Assembly: GCA_002336245.1 (NCBI GenBank)
Contig: DDDG01000023.1
Span: forward strand, 98,526 to 162,525
Direction of reading: 5' to 3'
DNA: 64,000 nt
Origin: Flavobacteriales bacterium UBA1986
GTDB taxonomy: Bacteria; Bacteroidota; Bacteroidia; Flavobacteriales_G; Salibacteraceae
Each line of letters begins with the position of its first letter. Within the stretch, counting starts at the first letter, position 1. Made by a program: the position numbers and the translations under genes. The notes below the pieces were generated by a model. It was given only the letters and a program-made list of their open reading frames with translations. It ran no database searches and had not been told where the DNA came from. Below are positions 27,058 through 35,819 of the stretch, piece after piece.

Positions 27058-28845
27058 ATGCACAAACTGCAAAGCATTAAGCCGGTAATTAGTCTTAGGA
27101 CTTTACCGGCTTTCTTTTTCCTTTTAGTATTTGTGGGTGCTCGCGCGCAGGCACCGCAATGGACAGAAGACTCAAAAAGACAATCGCTCTACCCCAACGA
27201 TAAGTTTCTGACTGGCTACTACTGGGAAGAAAATGTAAAGAAGAAGGAAGTCGAAGATGTGCTGTATCAACTCGTAGCTCAAGCTAAGTCTGAGCTTCTT
27301 GAATCAATTACCGTAGATATAAAAACGGAAAGCAACTCCGCAGTCGCAGATTATGGAGATGAGTTTTACGAAAGCTTCAGCTCCAAAACCAATTCATCTT
27401 CGGGGCTAAAACTTATAGGCCTACAAGTAGAGAAGTACTACGACCCTCAAGCAAAGAAGGCTTATGGCTTTGCTTATGTGAGCCGCCAAAGTTTGTACGA
27501 TCATTACCACGGCTTAATCCGCGATGCCATCAGAGAATTGAGCCAAGGAATCTCTACCTCAGAAATATACTTAAGCACTGGTGATCCTGAGTTGGCAATG
27601 GAAGCAATCATCCATGGCGATAGCTTATCTCCTCAAATTGCTCTCGGCCAAAAGACCTTGGAAGTTTTGGGGTACAGATCTGATATGGATCAAAAAACTA
27701 CTGAGATTGCTGAAGTTCAGGCTAAAAGACAAACGCAGCTTAAGAAGATTCATTCTTCGCCAAAAATGACCGTAAATGCAGCAGCTTTCCAAAAAGCCTA
27801 CAACCTACTCCATGGTTTCGAATTAGATAAATCCAAATTGGAAGTTCAAGGCTTCAGTTATGAAGGAAGTGGCATGAATAGTCCAATGGGACATGATTTG
27901 AAGAAATCAGTTTCAGAACAGTTAGGTAAGATTGAACAAGTCAAGGAACCCAGAAAGGATGAACTGGACTTGCACGGAAGCTGGAGAATCAATGGGGATA
28001 TTATTGAGATCACCTTAGAAGCTATTAATGCTGAAGGCAAGACTGTAGCAGCGTCAAAGTCGGCCATGGCCAAACAGCATCTCGAAGAAGACTACTACCT
28101 GCCTCCAGGTGCAAAACGGCTACAGAAAATCGAGTCCATTGAAATTAAGCTCAGTTCAAGCGAATTTAGTGGCATATGTCAAAAGCCTATACTAGCTCAA
28201 ATCAAAGGGCTTGTGCTCAACTCAATTCCGGGAACGGCCATTCCATTGCAAATAAGAAACGTGACAAGCGGAGAGGTTATTAAATTCCTCAGCAATGACA
28301 ATGGTAGCTTTTCGTTTAAAATAGATAAGATCCGTTCGTGCAAAGCGACGCAAATTCTGTTTGTAGAAATAGATCTCGCAGGATATTTACAATTGGATGA
28401 AAATTCAAGCTTCATCGAGAGAGTCATTAAAGAACGTAAGCTTCCTTCTTCACGAATGATTTGGAATATTGCGGGACCAAAAATCACTTTTCAAGTAAAT
28501 GAAAGTCAAAATGGAGTTGCCTTAGGCGTTCCGATCATTACTCCCCTACTAAAAGAAGAACTCTCCAAAATGGGTTTCAATTTCACTTCCAATGCCGCAG
28601 AAGCTGAATTAATGATTACGGTGAATGCACGTGCTAGAAATGGCGGAAACATGCAGTCTTTGTACTTCTCTTATTGCGATGCAGAGGTTATTGTTACTGA
28701 TATGGCCACGGGTGCTGAAATCTTAAACGAAGCCTACAATGGTGTAAAAGATGCCGGAGGGAATTTTGATCAAGCCGGAATGAAGGCCTTTAAGAAAGTT
28801 GGCGATACCATCACCAAAAAGGTTGTAACTCGATTGAATGAGTGA
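27058..28845 (+). CDS. LPP20-like secreted protein with carboxypeptidase-regulatory-like insert
   Basis: 595 residues. The start ATG lies 4 bases after the CsgG-like stop. Signal peptide: TLPAFFFLLVFVGARAQA. The domain just after it (APQWTEDSKRQSLYPNDKFL, TGYYWEE; to about residue 170) fits the LPP20 lipoprotein-like fold. Mid-protein IKGLVLNSIPGTAIPLQIRN begins a beta-sandwich regulatory-like domain. The last 130 residues (LMITVNARARNGGNMQSLYF) resemble the end of other envelope-stress proteins. Unusually, its leader codons contain a terminator-like hairpin (27079-27120). The end overlaps the rof gene by 8 bases. Confidence 0.7.
   Translation: MHKLQSIKPVISLRTLPAFFFLLVFVGARAQAPQWTEDSKRQSLYPNDKFLTGYYWEENVKKKEVEDVLYQLVAQAKSELLESITVDIKTESNSAVADYGDEFYESFSSKTNSSSGLKLIGLQVEKYYDPQAKKAYGFAYVSRQSLYDHYHGLIRDAIRELSQGISTSEIYLSTGDPELAMEAIIHGDSLSPQIALGQKTLEVLGYRSDMDQKTTEIAEVQAKRQTQLKKIHSSPKMTVNAAAFQKAYNLLHGFELDKSKLEVQGFSYEGSGMNSPMGHDLKKSVSEQLGKIEQVKEPRKDELDLHGSWRINGDIIEITLEAINAEGKTVAASKSAMAKQHLEEDYYLPPGAKRLQKIESIEIKLSSSEFSGICQKPILAQIKGLVLNSIPGTAIPLQIRNVTSGEVIKFLSNDNGSFSFKIDKIRSCKATQILFVEIDLAGYLQLDENSSFIERVIKERKLPSSRMIWNIAGPKITFQVNESQNGVALGVPIITPLLKEELSKMGFNFTSNAAEAELMITVNARARNGGNMQSLYFSYCDAEVIVTDMATGAEILNEAYNGVKDAGGNFDQAGMKAFKKVGDTITKKVVTRLNE
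27079..27120 (+). terminator. Terminator-like hairpin inside the signal-peptide codons of the LPP20-like gene
   Basis: AAGCCGGTAA (27079-27088) pairs perfectly with TTACCGGCTT (27103-27112), loop 14 bases, followed by TCTTTTTCCTTTT. The structure is inside the coding frame, so it could attenuate transcription between the CsgG-like gene and the LPP20-like gene. Function is inference. Confidence 0.55.
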
Positions 28846-29089
28846 TTACATCCCAATTTCTTGCTCTGTATACGATGAGCTGGAAATCCTTGCGATGAGA
28901 TCTCGAGTTGTTGAGTTAAAGCTAAAAGACGGAAGAATCTTTCATGGAAAGATCGTTCAGCTCGAGGCAAGAAAGTCAGTCGAATACCTCAAACTTGACA
29001 ACTATCAGGAATTTAGGTTGGATCATATCCATAGTTTAGTGGACAGAGAAAACTTAAAGGAATACTTGATTCATGCTAACAACTGCTGA
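28838..29089 (+). CDS. rof: Rof-like Rho-binding antiterminator/RNA-binding protein
   Basis: 83 residues. It aligns by eye with E. coli Rof (YaeO): YIPISCSVYDELEILAM, then LKLKDGRIFHGKI, then EARKSVEYLKLDN and FRLDHIHSLV. Rof binds Rho and blocks termination. It is embedded in a tight run: the ATG overlaps the upstream stop by 8 bases, and its own end overlaps the start of the CoA-transferase pseudogene by 17 bases. Whether it acts on Rho here is inference. Confidence 0.75.
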   Translation: MSDYIPISCSVYDELEILAMRSRVVELKLKDGRIFHGKIVQLEARKSVEYLKLDNYQEFRLDHIHSLVDRENLKEYLIHANNC

Positions 29090-30336
29090 GGAGGCCGTAA
29101 AGGTCATTAAGTCGGGCGACAACATCTTCATATACACGGCAGTTTCAGCTCCACAAGAGCTTATTAAAGCCATGTCTGACCGTGGACCGGAACTGAAAAA
29201 TGTATCCATCTACGCACTGCACACCGAAGGACCGGCTCCCTACGCTAGTAAGGAGATGCAAGATTCCTTTGAGATTAAGTCGCTGTTTGTTGGCGGCAAT
29301 GTTCGAAAAGCAATTCAAGAAGGACGCGGATCTTACATCCCCGTATTTTTGAGCGAAGTCCCTACTCTATTTCGAAAGGGAATCATTCCAATTGATGTCG
29401 CATTAATTTCGGTTTCACCTCCGGACATACATGGCTATTGCTAACTTGGGGCGAGTGTTGATACCAGCAGAGCTGCTGAAGAATGCGCTAAATATGTAAT
29501 TGCACAAGTGAATCGTTTTATGCCTCGCACTCATGGAGACGGCGTAATACATGTAAGTCACATCGATGCTATGGTTGAAGGAGATGCCTTTCTTCCTGAA
29601 GTGAAGGCCCCGAAACTTGATGATGTTTCTAAAGCAATTGGCGAAAATGTTGCCGAACTCGTGGAAAATGGAGCAACCCTTCAAATGGGTATTGGTGCTA
29701 TTCCCGATGCGGTGCTCTCTTGCTTGGGTGATCACAAAGACTTAGGAATTCATACCGAGATGTTTTCTGACGGTCTGCTTACACTCCTAAAAAAAAGGGG
29801 CCATCACAGGGAGCTTAAAGCACAAGCATAAACGAAAGATTGTCTCTTCCTTCGTCATGGGAAGTCAAGAGTTATACGATTTCATCGACGACAACCCAAT
29901 GGTAGAAATGCTGGAATCCGACTACGTGAACAACACAAGCGTCATTAGCAAGAACGATAAGGTCACCGCCATCAATTCGGCGATTGAGATCGACCTCACA
30001 GGACAAGTCTGCGCAGATAGTATTGGTAAGAAAATATACTCTGGAGTTGGTGGCCAAATGGACTTCATTCGAGGTGCTTCTCTCTCGAAAGACGGAAAAC
30101 CAATCATCGCCTTGCCATCCACGACTAAAAATGGCGATAGCAGGATTGTATCCATGCTACAATTCGGTGCTGGAGTAGTAACAACGCGAGCTCACGTGGA
30201 TTACGTTGCCACTGAATACGGTGTTGTGAATCTATACGGGAAATCTTTGAAGGAACGCGCCAAGGCTCTCATCGGGATTGCTCATCCAAATCACCGAAGC
30301 GAACTCAGTAGAAATGCCCACGTGCGGAACCTCTGA
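29073..30336 (+). pseudogene. Acetyl-CoA hydrolase/transferase (4-hydroxybutyrate CoA-transferase-like), disrupted
   Basis: Homology to a CoA-transferase of about 420 residues is continuous but broken twice. First, PPDIHGYC is followed by TAA (29442-29444) where LGASVDTSRAAEE should continue, probably one TCA to TAA change. Second, after LLTLLKK an A8-G4 run (near 29788) has one base too many; removing it restores GAITGSLKHKHKRKIVSSF. The C-terminal part (GSQELYDFIDDNP; GVGGQMDFIRGASLSKDGKP; ATEYGVVNLYGKS) is intact to a natural stop. The intact enzyme would move CoA between acetate and acyl groups. Confidence 0.85.
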
Positions 30337-30337
30337 T

Positions 30338-31789
30338 CTAGGACTGAAGCATCTTCACCTTCTCCTCTAGAACTTGCAAGCAAAGGTCGATTGTGGCCTT
30401 CTTTGTGCGAAATGCCAATACGGCCAATCGCAACCAAATCACTCCATTGATACTAGTACTGGATAGAAATACTCGTCCATCGATTCGTACCGCTTCAACT
30501 AGATCCATATTGAATTGATTTGCATCGCCAGATTCTGGCACAAAGCGATAAATGCATACGCTCAACTCTGGCTCTGGACCTCTTACAAATCCGAGATTCT
30601 CTACTTTTTGATAGAAGTAAGTTGTTAGGAGAAGTTTCTCTTCCAGGCAAGCCCTAAAAACGTCAGTCCCATAATACTGCAAAGCGAGCCACATGCGCAT
30701 TCCTCGAAAGTGCTTCGTGAGTTCTGGAGAATAATCCGCTGGCGACTCCTCCTCGAGCGCACTCAGTGTATCCTGCATGTAGTTTGCTAAATAATAGTGG
30801 CTTTCCTTCAAGGCCTTTTTGTTCCGAACCAATACGGTACCTAATCCGTAAGGCAAAAACAAGCCTTTGTGCGGATCGACCGTCATAGAGTCGACCTGAG
30901 CGATGGTCTTCTTCAAATATGAAAACTGCTCCAGCATTAGAAAGAAACCTCCATAAGCGGCATCGATGTGATGCCATAGGCCATGCTCTTTGCAATGCTT
31001 GTCCAATTCCTCGATTGGATCTATTCCTCCGGTATCGGTGGTCCCCATGGAGCTTACGAGCAAAAAAGGATTTAAGCCATCTGCCTTGTCTTTTAGAATT
31101 TGTTTCTCGAGAAGAACGCTGTTCATGCGAAAAGCTTCATCGACAGGAATGTAACGCAGAACCGCTGGCGCTAGGCCGCAAATACGAATTGCCTTTTGAA
31201 TTGAGTGATGCGCTTGCTCAGTGAGGTAGATGACCGCTTTCCGAATTCCCTCCGCCTCTACTCCATGCGCATCGCGGGCCGCTGTAATGGCAATGAGGTT
31301 GGCAATGCTCCCACCAGAGCTCAGATTTCCATAACAGTCTCCAAAACCAAGCTCTTTGGCCATCCACTCCACAAGAAGGTTTTCCATTCGAACTGCGCCA
31401 GGATTTGCGAAAAAAACACCTGAATAGCGATTGGTAATGGCAGCTATGAAATCACCGAAGGCCGATACGGGAACTCCTCCTCCAGGTATGTAAGCCAAGT
31501 GACCGCCAGAGGCTGGATTGAGACCCGCATCTTCAACATGCTTTTTATAATGTTCAAGAAGTTCGTCGGGATTGCGTGCGCCCTTTTCTGGAATTGGAAT
31601 CGAGCGAATTCCAAGGCCTTTATCCTGGGTTTCCTTGTATGCTAATCCCTTGTGGGTGTCTTTTAGAAAGTCAGAACTGTAGTTCGCCAAACTCTTGAAA
31701 AAATCATCGAATTCAGCAGGGCTTAAGTCAAGGCCCTTGCTCTGTTCAGCCAAGCCATTCAAGTCTTTTTCGATGTCTTCTTGTTCCAT
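30338..31789 (-). CDS. Pyridoxal-phosphate-dependent amino acid decarboxylase (group II)
   Basis: 483 residues from the ATG at 31789; the TTG four codons upstream adds nothing. PLP-binding Lys is in TVDPHKGLFLPYG; HHIDAAYGGFF holds the cofactor-ring Asp; GNLSSGGSIANLIAI and SSMGTTDTGGIDPIEE are family motifs. Members decarboxylate aromatic amino acids, glutamate or diaminobutyrate-type substrates; the exact one cannot be read here. Cytoplasmic. It faces the CoA-transferase pseudogene tail to tail with one base between stops. Confidence 0.88.
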   Translation of the reverse strand: MEQEDIEKDLNGLAEQSKGLDLSPAEFDDFFKSLANYSSDFLKDTHKGLAYKETQDKGLGIRSIPIPEKGARNPDELLEHYKKHVEDAGLNPASGGHLAYIPGGGVPVSAFGDFIAAITNRYSGVFFANPGAVRMENLLVEWMAKELGFGDCYGNLSSGGSIANLIAITAARDAHGVEAEGIRKAVIYLTEQAHHSIQKAIRICGLAPAVLRYIPVDEAFRMNSVLLEKQILKDKADGLNPFLLVSSMGTTDTGGIDPIEELDKHCKEHGLWHHIDAAYGGFFLMLEQFSYLKKTIAQVDSMTVDPHKGLFLPYGLGTVLVRNKKALKESHYYLANYMQDTLSALEEESPADYSPELTKHFRGMRMWLALQYYGTDVFRACLEEKLLLTTYFYQKVENLGFVRGPEPELSVCIYRFVPESGDANQFNMDLVEAVRIDGRVFLSSTSINGVIWLRLAVLAFRTKKATIDLCLQVLEEKVKMLQS

Positions 31790-31814
31790 GTCAATCCTCA
31801 ATTGGGCGAATGTA

Positions 31815-31856
31815 GTGCAAAAGAAAAGCCCTTCCTGAACTCGTCAAGAAGGGCTT
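31815..31856 (-). terminator. Intrinsic terminator of the YceI gene
   Basis: On the minus strand GAAGGGCTT-type arms pair perfectly (AAGCCCTTC against GAAGGGCTT, plus 31826-31834 and 31848-31856), followed by a TTTTCTTTT tract. It sits 22 bases after the YceI stop. Confidence 0.85.
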
Positions 31857-31878
31857 CAAAATTCAAATCTAAATCTTG

Positions 31879-32517
31879 TTACTGAGCCATAACCAACTGA
31901 ACATCCATAGTGATGTTGTCAGAAAGAACCATTTCTTTCATTGGGAGATCCCATACTACATCATACTTTCTACGGTCGATGGTCATTTTACCACTTGCTG
32001 TTCCAGCCTCGGCGTCCATGGTGATGTCAGTGATTACCTCAGAGTTTGTTTTTCCTCTGATGGTAAGATCTGCCATCAATCCTTCTTCGCCTGCACCAGT
32101 AATGGTCAAGGCAGCAGATGGAAATTCAGCCACATTAAAAAAGTCTGGTGAGCTAAGGTGACCTACTAGATCACTTGAGCGTCCACCGTCTTCGTCTTTG
32201 TAGTTTGCATCTGTTGGAGACATTGTAGTCATGTCAACTGCGAACATTCCTCCAGTGATGGCTCCATTCTCTACGCTTACAGATCCTTCAGAAAAAGAAA
32301 GGGTACCAGTGTGCGTGTAAACGCCCATCATTTCACCAGCCCAGCTCACAGCTGATTTCTCAGTGTCGATCATGTAATCCATTTTAGCAGGAGCTTCAAC
32401 TGCGGCTTCCGCTGCTGGTGCTTCTGTATTCTCTGAACTTGACTCAGCCGCTCCGCCACATGCTGTAAGAGCAAAAGCCATGAACGACATTCCTAAAAAT
32501 TTAATTCCTGTTTTCAT
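31879..32517 (-). CDS. YceI family lipoprotein
   Basis: 212 residues. The lipoprotein signal MKTGIKFLGMSFMAFALTAC has its lipobox cysteine at position 20. An Ala/Glu/Ser-rich linker leads to the YceI lipocalin-like barrel: YMIDTEKSAVSWAGEMMG, then HLSSPDFFNVAEFPSAALTI, then LTIRGKTNSEV. YceI barrels bind isoprenoid-type lipids or similar amphiphiles. The gene stands alone with a strong terminator. Confidence 0.92.
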   Translation of the reverse strand: MKTGIKFLGMSFMAFALTACGGAAESSSENTEAPAAEAAVEAPAKMDYMIDTEKSAVSWAGEMMGVYTHTGTLSFSEGSVSVENGAITGGMFAVDMTTMSPTDANYKDEDGGRSSDLVGHLSSPDFFNVAEFPSAALTITGAGEEGLMADLTIRGKTNSEVITDITMDAEAGTASGKMTIDRRKYDVVWDLPMKEMVLSDNITMDVQLVMAQ

Positions 32518-32652
32518 TTAAATTGATTGAGTGATTAACGATAATTGGTTTCAAATAGGGCCAGGCCGTTGGGCGCTAAACACAATAATCTATAAAAGGT
32601 TCTCAAGAAATTGTTCTTTTCTTGACATCGAACAGCTTTGATCTGATAAACA

Positions 32653-33216
32653 GTGTTTTACGAGAAAAAAGAAAACATAGATAAGTACATCAAACTCGCA
32701 CAAGGCTACGACGGAAGAGCATTGGTTGAGATTCTTCGTCAATTTCTTCCGGAGGCTTCTTCGGTTTTGGAATTGGGAATGGGGCCTGGAAAGGACCTTC
32801 TTATTCTCAACGAATTCTTTGATTGCGTAGGTTCCGACCGATTTCCCTACTTCCTGGAAATCTTTAAGGAGAAACATCCAAATTTCAAAATGGAAGTCAT
32901 CGACGCTCTAGAGATGAATACCACTTTTGTTGTTGACGCAATTTTCTCGAACAAGGTAATGCATCACTTCAGTAAAGAGGAACTGAAAACTTCGCTCTCC
33001 AATCAAGCCCAACACCTCACAAAAAATGGCATCGTTGCGCACTCTTTTTGGAAAGGCGATAAGAACGAAGTCATTGAGAAAACTTTCTTTCAGTATTACC
33101 TTGAAGAGGAGCTCGTAGAGATTTTTAGCCATGCCTTTGAGCCGCAAGTGCATGCATTGTATTCTGAGATGGATCGCGACGACTCGATATTCATCATCGC
33201 AAGAAAGAAGAATTAA
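32653..33216 (+). CDS. Class I SAM-dependent methyltransferase
   Basis: 187 residues from a GTG start. SAM-binding motif I is VLELGMGPGKDLLILNEFFD, followed by VGSDRFPYFLEIF and a VDAIFSNKVMHHFS motif IV. Substrate unknown; cytoplasmic. It ends in TTAA, four bases shared with the stop of the convergent FRG-domain gene. Confidence 0.8.
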   Translation: MFYEKKENIDKYIKLAQGYDGRALVEILRQFLPEASSVLELGMGPGKDLLILNEFFDCVGSDRFPYFLEIFKEKHPNFKMEVIDALEMNTTFVVDAIFSNKVMHHFSKEELKTSLSNQAQHLTKNGIVAHSFWKGDKNEVIEKTFFQYYLEEELVEIFSHAFEPQVHALYSEMDRDDSIFIIARKKN

Positions 33217-34010
33217 TCGCGCTGAGCCGGGCTATAATGCCGACCTAACCAGGCTGCCAAACCATCGAGCCCAGGAAAAAGCAGTCGCTCGTTGATGTTC
33301 GCTTGGTCTAATTTATCCCGAACTTCCAATTTTAGGCTTGCAGGAATGATGATTCTGCGATACATCTCGGGGTGTTTCTTCAACCAAAGATCAAGACGCG
33401 CAGTCGCTTTATTCATTACAGAGAAAAAGGCGTACTGGTTGATGATTCGCGCATCCAGCGAAGGCGGCTCAAAAAAGAGCACCAAGTTTTCACGGGTTAA
33501 TCGATCGAATTTGGAGATGTCTGGAACTGCCTCCTCTAGCATTTCCATCGTGAAGGTGTTTGACCCAACTTCTTCCAGTACATCGCGCAATGGACTTGGA
33601 AGAGACTGATTCACTTTCACAAAATCGAGCATCCAAATGACCCCATCGCGATCGTGCTGCGATAAATCAGAAGTAGCAAAGTGAACGGCTATAAATGGTG
33701 AATAAGTCCAATCAATCAAACGAGTTGGTAAACCATAATGCTGACCAATCGTGAGAACTCGCCAATCGGAGGTTAAATTCGAACTGTTCTCAATTTGTGC
33801 GTATTTCTTGAAATTTCTCAGAAGGTGATATTCCAGCTTCTCATCCTTTCCGCAATTTCGCCGAAAGCGATTGTCGAGTGGGTAATTCTTGTCGGAGACC
33901 CCGCGGAAAGCATAGTCCGTTCGAAATCTCTGAAGATCTTCCTTCCAGGAATCCACGTAAATGGTATCACAGAGCTCTTTCCACGAGCGTATGACGATGT
34001 CGTTGGTCAT
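33213..34010 (-). CDS. FRG domain-containing protein
   Basis: 265 residues. The defining motif YAFRGVSDKNYPLDNRF occurs at about residue 35, followed by TIGQHYGLPTRLIDWTYSPF and FIAVHFATSD, both standard FRG-domain signatures. The family's biochemical role is poorly known; some members occur near defence loci, but no defence gene lies here. Cytoplasmic. Last of a run of minus-strand genes (nitroreductase, Fe-S protein, membrane protein, FRG). Confidence 0.85.
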   Translation of the reverse strand: MTNDIVIRSWKELCDTIYVDSWKEDLQRFRTDYAFRGVSDKNYPLDNRFRRNCGKDEKLEYHLLRNFKKYAQIENSSNLTSDWRVLTIGQHYGLPTRLIDWTYSPFIAVHFATSDLSQHDRDGVIWMLDFVKVNQSLPSPLRDVLEEVGSNTFTMEMLEEAVPDISKFDRLTRENLVLFFEPPSLDARIINQYAFFSVMNKATARLDLWLKKHPEMYRRIIIPASLKLEVRDKLDQANINERLLFPGLDGLAAWLGRHYSPAQRD

Positions 34011-34036
34011 TCGGCAAATGTAGCCGATTTAGCCCG

Positions 34037-34579
34037 CTAAGAAGTCTCCTGTTCAGCCGCCTTTTGATCTTCAGAGACTTGAAAGCAATCGCAATCCAGA
34101 GCTTCGTCAAGAAAATGCTTCAATAGACGCATTTCATCACGAGCCAAACGCTGCCCTTCTAAAATGCCGAGATGCAAAAGACCGCCAAGACCCAAACTCG
34201 TTCCAACGATCCAAAACCCCCACATGGTGCGATCTAGCTGCCATTGACTTAAGCCTAGCATAAGACCGATTACAGCAGCAAAGCCTAGGATGCCATATCC
34301 GAACATGAAAAGTGTCCAAATGTTGGGTGCCGGTACAATGAGGCAGCGAACAGGCGTTCCTCCCTCCTCTTTCTTCTCGAGGTTCAAATCGAGTTGTGGG
34401 CTATAGTAATGTTTGTTTTCCGTCGGTATATCAAGCGTAAGGTGATTGTGTACCATCTTGATATGTACACGCTCCGATTCATCCGAATCGGCGTATTCTA
34501 TGACACGCTTCAAAACTTCTTCCTGAGAAAGATCTGTACTGAACTTAAATCGGGGACGAAAAACAAGAGGTGCAGACAT
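34037..34579 (-). CDS. Hypothetical membrane protein
   Basis: About 180 residues from the ATG at 34579 (MSAPLVFRPRFKFS), chosen because longer starts run into the upstream gene; the ATG at 34588 is possible. Two C-terminal membrane helices (IWTLFMFGYGILGFAAVIGL; FWIVGTSLGLGGLLHLGIL) follow a soluble N-terminal domain with VHNHLTLDIP. The tail is acidic, with a DCDCF motif. I recognise no family. Likely co-transcribed with the Fe-S protein 50 bases upstream. Confidence 0.6.
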   Translation of the reverse strand: MSAPLVFRPRFKFSTDLSQEEVLKRVIEYADSDESERVHIKMVHNHLTLDIPTENKHYYSPQLDLNLEKKEEGGTPVRCLIVPAPNIWTLFMFGYGILGFAAVIGLMLGLSQWQLDRTMWGFWIVGTSLGLGGLLHLGILEGQRLARDEMRLLKHFLDEALDCDCFQVSEDQKAAEQETS

Positions 34580-34628
34580 ATTTAACATCGAAACTAATGC
34601 TTCGATTCTATGCCGAAAATGAGTTATC

Positions 34629-35069
34629 TCATTCTTTGAAACCAGTTTTGCTATGGGCGCCGTCGCAATAAGGTTTGTTTGAAGACTGTCCGCAACGACA
34701 TAGAAATGTAGCTTTTTCACGAACTTCCTCTCTACCATCGCTGTGCTTCACTTTCACTTCACCACTGATCTTTAAAGGACCATCTTTCAATACTTCTAAA
34801 TCCATAACATCTTGATTTTTAATTTCCAAAGACTCACTTGCGTGACCTTTAACTTTATATGACAAGGCTCCTGATGGACACGTATCAATTGTATTCATCA
34901 GCTCTTCAGTGCTTGCGTTTTCTGTTTGAATCCATCTGCGTTCAGAAGGTTTAAAAACATGAGCCAAGCCCTTTACACAATTCGCAGAATGAATGCAGGT
35001 ATCTGGTTTCCAGATTACCGTAAGTTCTTCGTCTTTCTTGTATTCTATGATGCGTTCTTTCTCGGGCAT
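34629..35069 (-). CDS. Fer4_19-type Fe-S protein fused to CDGSH domain
   Basis: 146 residues from the ATG at 35069. The N-terminal half has the divergent mono-cluster ferredoxin pattern: PDTCIHSANCVKGLAHVF and TIDTCPSGALSYK. The C-terminal half ends in a CDGSH iron-sulfur motif: FLCRCGQSSNKPYCDGAH. Both are electron-carrier or sensor modules; redox partners are unknown. The nitroreductase pseudogene ends one base upstream, which suggests the two belonged to one redox operon. Confidence 0.87.
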   Translation of the reverse strand: MPEKERIIEYKKDEELTVIWKPDTCIHSANCVKGLAHVFKPSERRWIQTENASTEELMNTIDTCPSGALSYKVKGHASESLEIKNQDVMDLEVLKDGPLKISGEVKVKHSDGREEVREKATFLCRCGQSSNKPYCDGAHSKTGFKE

Positions 35070-35070
35070 A

Positions 35071-35649
35071 TTACCATGCTTCAGTTCGTACAAACTCAGA
35101 AGTCGGCTTTCGCTGTCTAGGAGCAAGTTCCCTCGATAGAAAGGGTTCCTCTAAAGTATCTGCTTTATCGGGATAACCCAGTGCGATCACGCTAAAACTT
35201 TCCCAGTTTTCAGGGACTTTAAAGGCAACCTCCAATTGATCCGCGTGATAGCCACCCATTTGATGCAGGTTGAGACCCAACTCTGTTGCTTGCAGGGAAA
35301 GATTCGCTACTGCTTGTCCGAGATCATGAGCGTAATGGCGGTTCGGGCGGTTCTTGTAGTCAAAGTTCTTTTTTGCCATACAGAGAATTAAAATTGGAGC
35401 ACGGTGTGCCCAGGCTTGGTTTCCCTCCATGAGCGCATCGAACATGATTGTCCAATTCTCACTGCCCTTTCGGCTGTAGAGAAACATCCAAGGTTGCTCG
35501 TTCATGCTTGACGGTGCCCAACGTGCTGCCTCAGATATTGAATTCAGACTTTCTTGTTCTACATGCTTTTCAGAAAAAGCACGTCAACTCCATCGTTCTT
35601 GAATCGCTTCTAATACGGGTGCTTCGGTTTTCCAGCTCGGTTTTTCCAT
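35071..35649 (-). pseudogene. Nitroreductase family protein with in-frame TGA
   Basis: From the ATG at 35649 the frame reads MEKPSWKTEAPVLEAIQERW, S, then TGA (35584-35586), then RAFSEKHVEQES. It continues through SEAARWAPSSMNEQPWMFLY and HYAHDLGQAVANLSLQATEL to a natural stop. Homology to FMN-dependent nitroreductases spans the stop, so one codon (for example CGA to TGA) breaks the gene. A start after the stop would delete the FMN-binding N-terminus. It lies one base before the Fe-S/CDGSH gene. Confidence 0.8.
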
Positions 35650-35819
35650 CGATTTTATTTCCATCACAAATATGAAGTAGTTGGTTTGCGTAAAATGTCA
35701 TCGAAACGCCAAACGGCCTTTCAAAAGGTGAATCACTCTTTGAACTCTAAAAGTTCAGATGACATACACTGTGATCCCGATCAACACCAGAGTTCACTGC
35801 AAATCTTTTAATGAATGCT

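Noticed and set aside
29781..29792. Programmed frameshift at the A8-G4 run of the CoA-transferase
   Set aside because: The same gene also has an in-frame TAA, so decay or sequencing error explains both lesions better.
35584..35586. TGA read as selenocysteine in the nitroreductase
   Set aside because: The position is not a known redox site in the family, no SECIS-like hairpin was apparent, and nonsense mutation is simpler.
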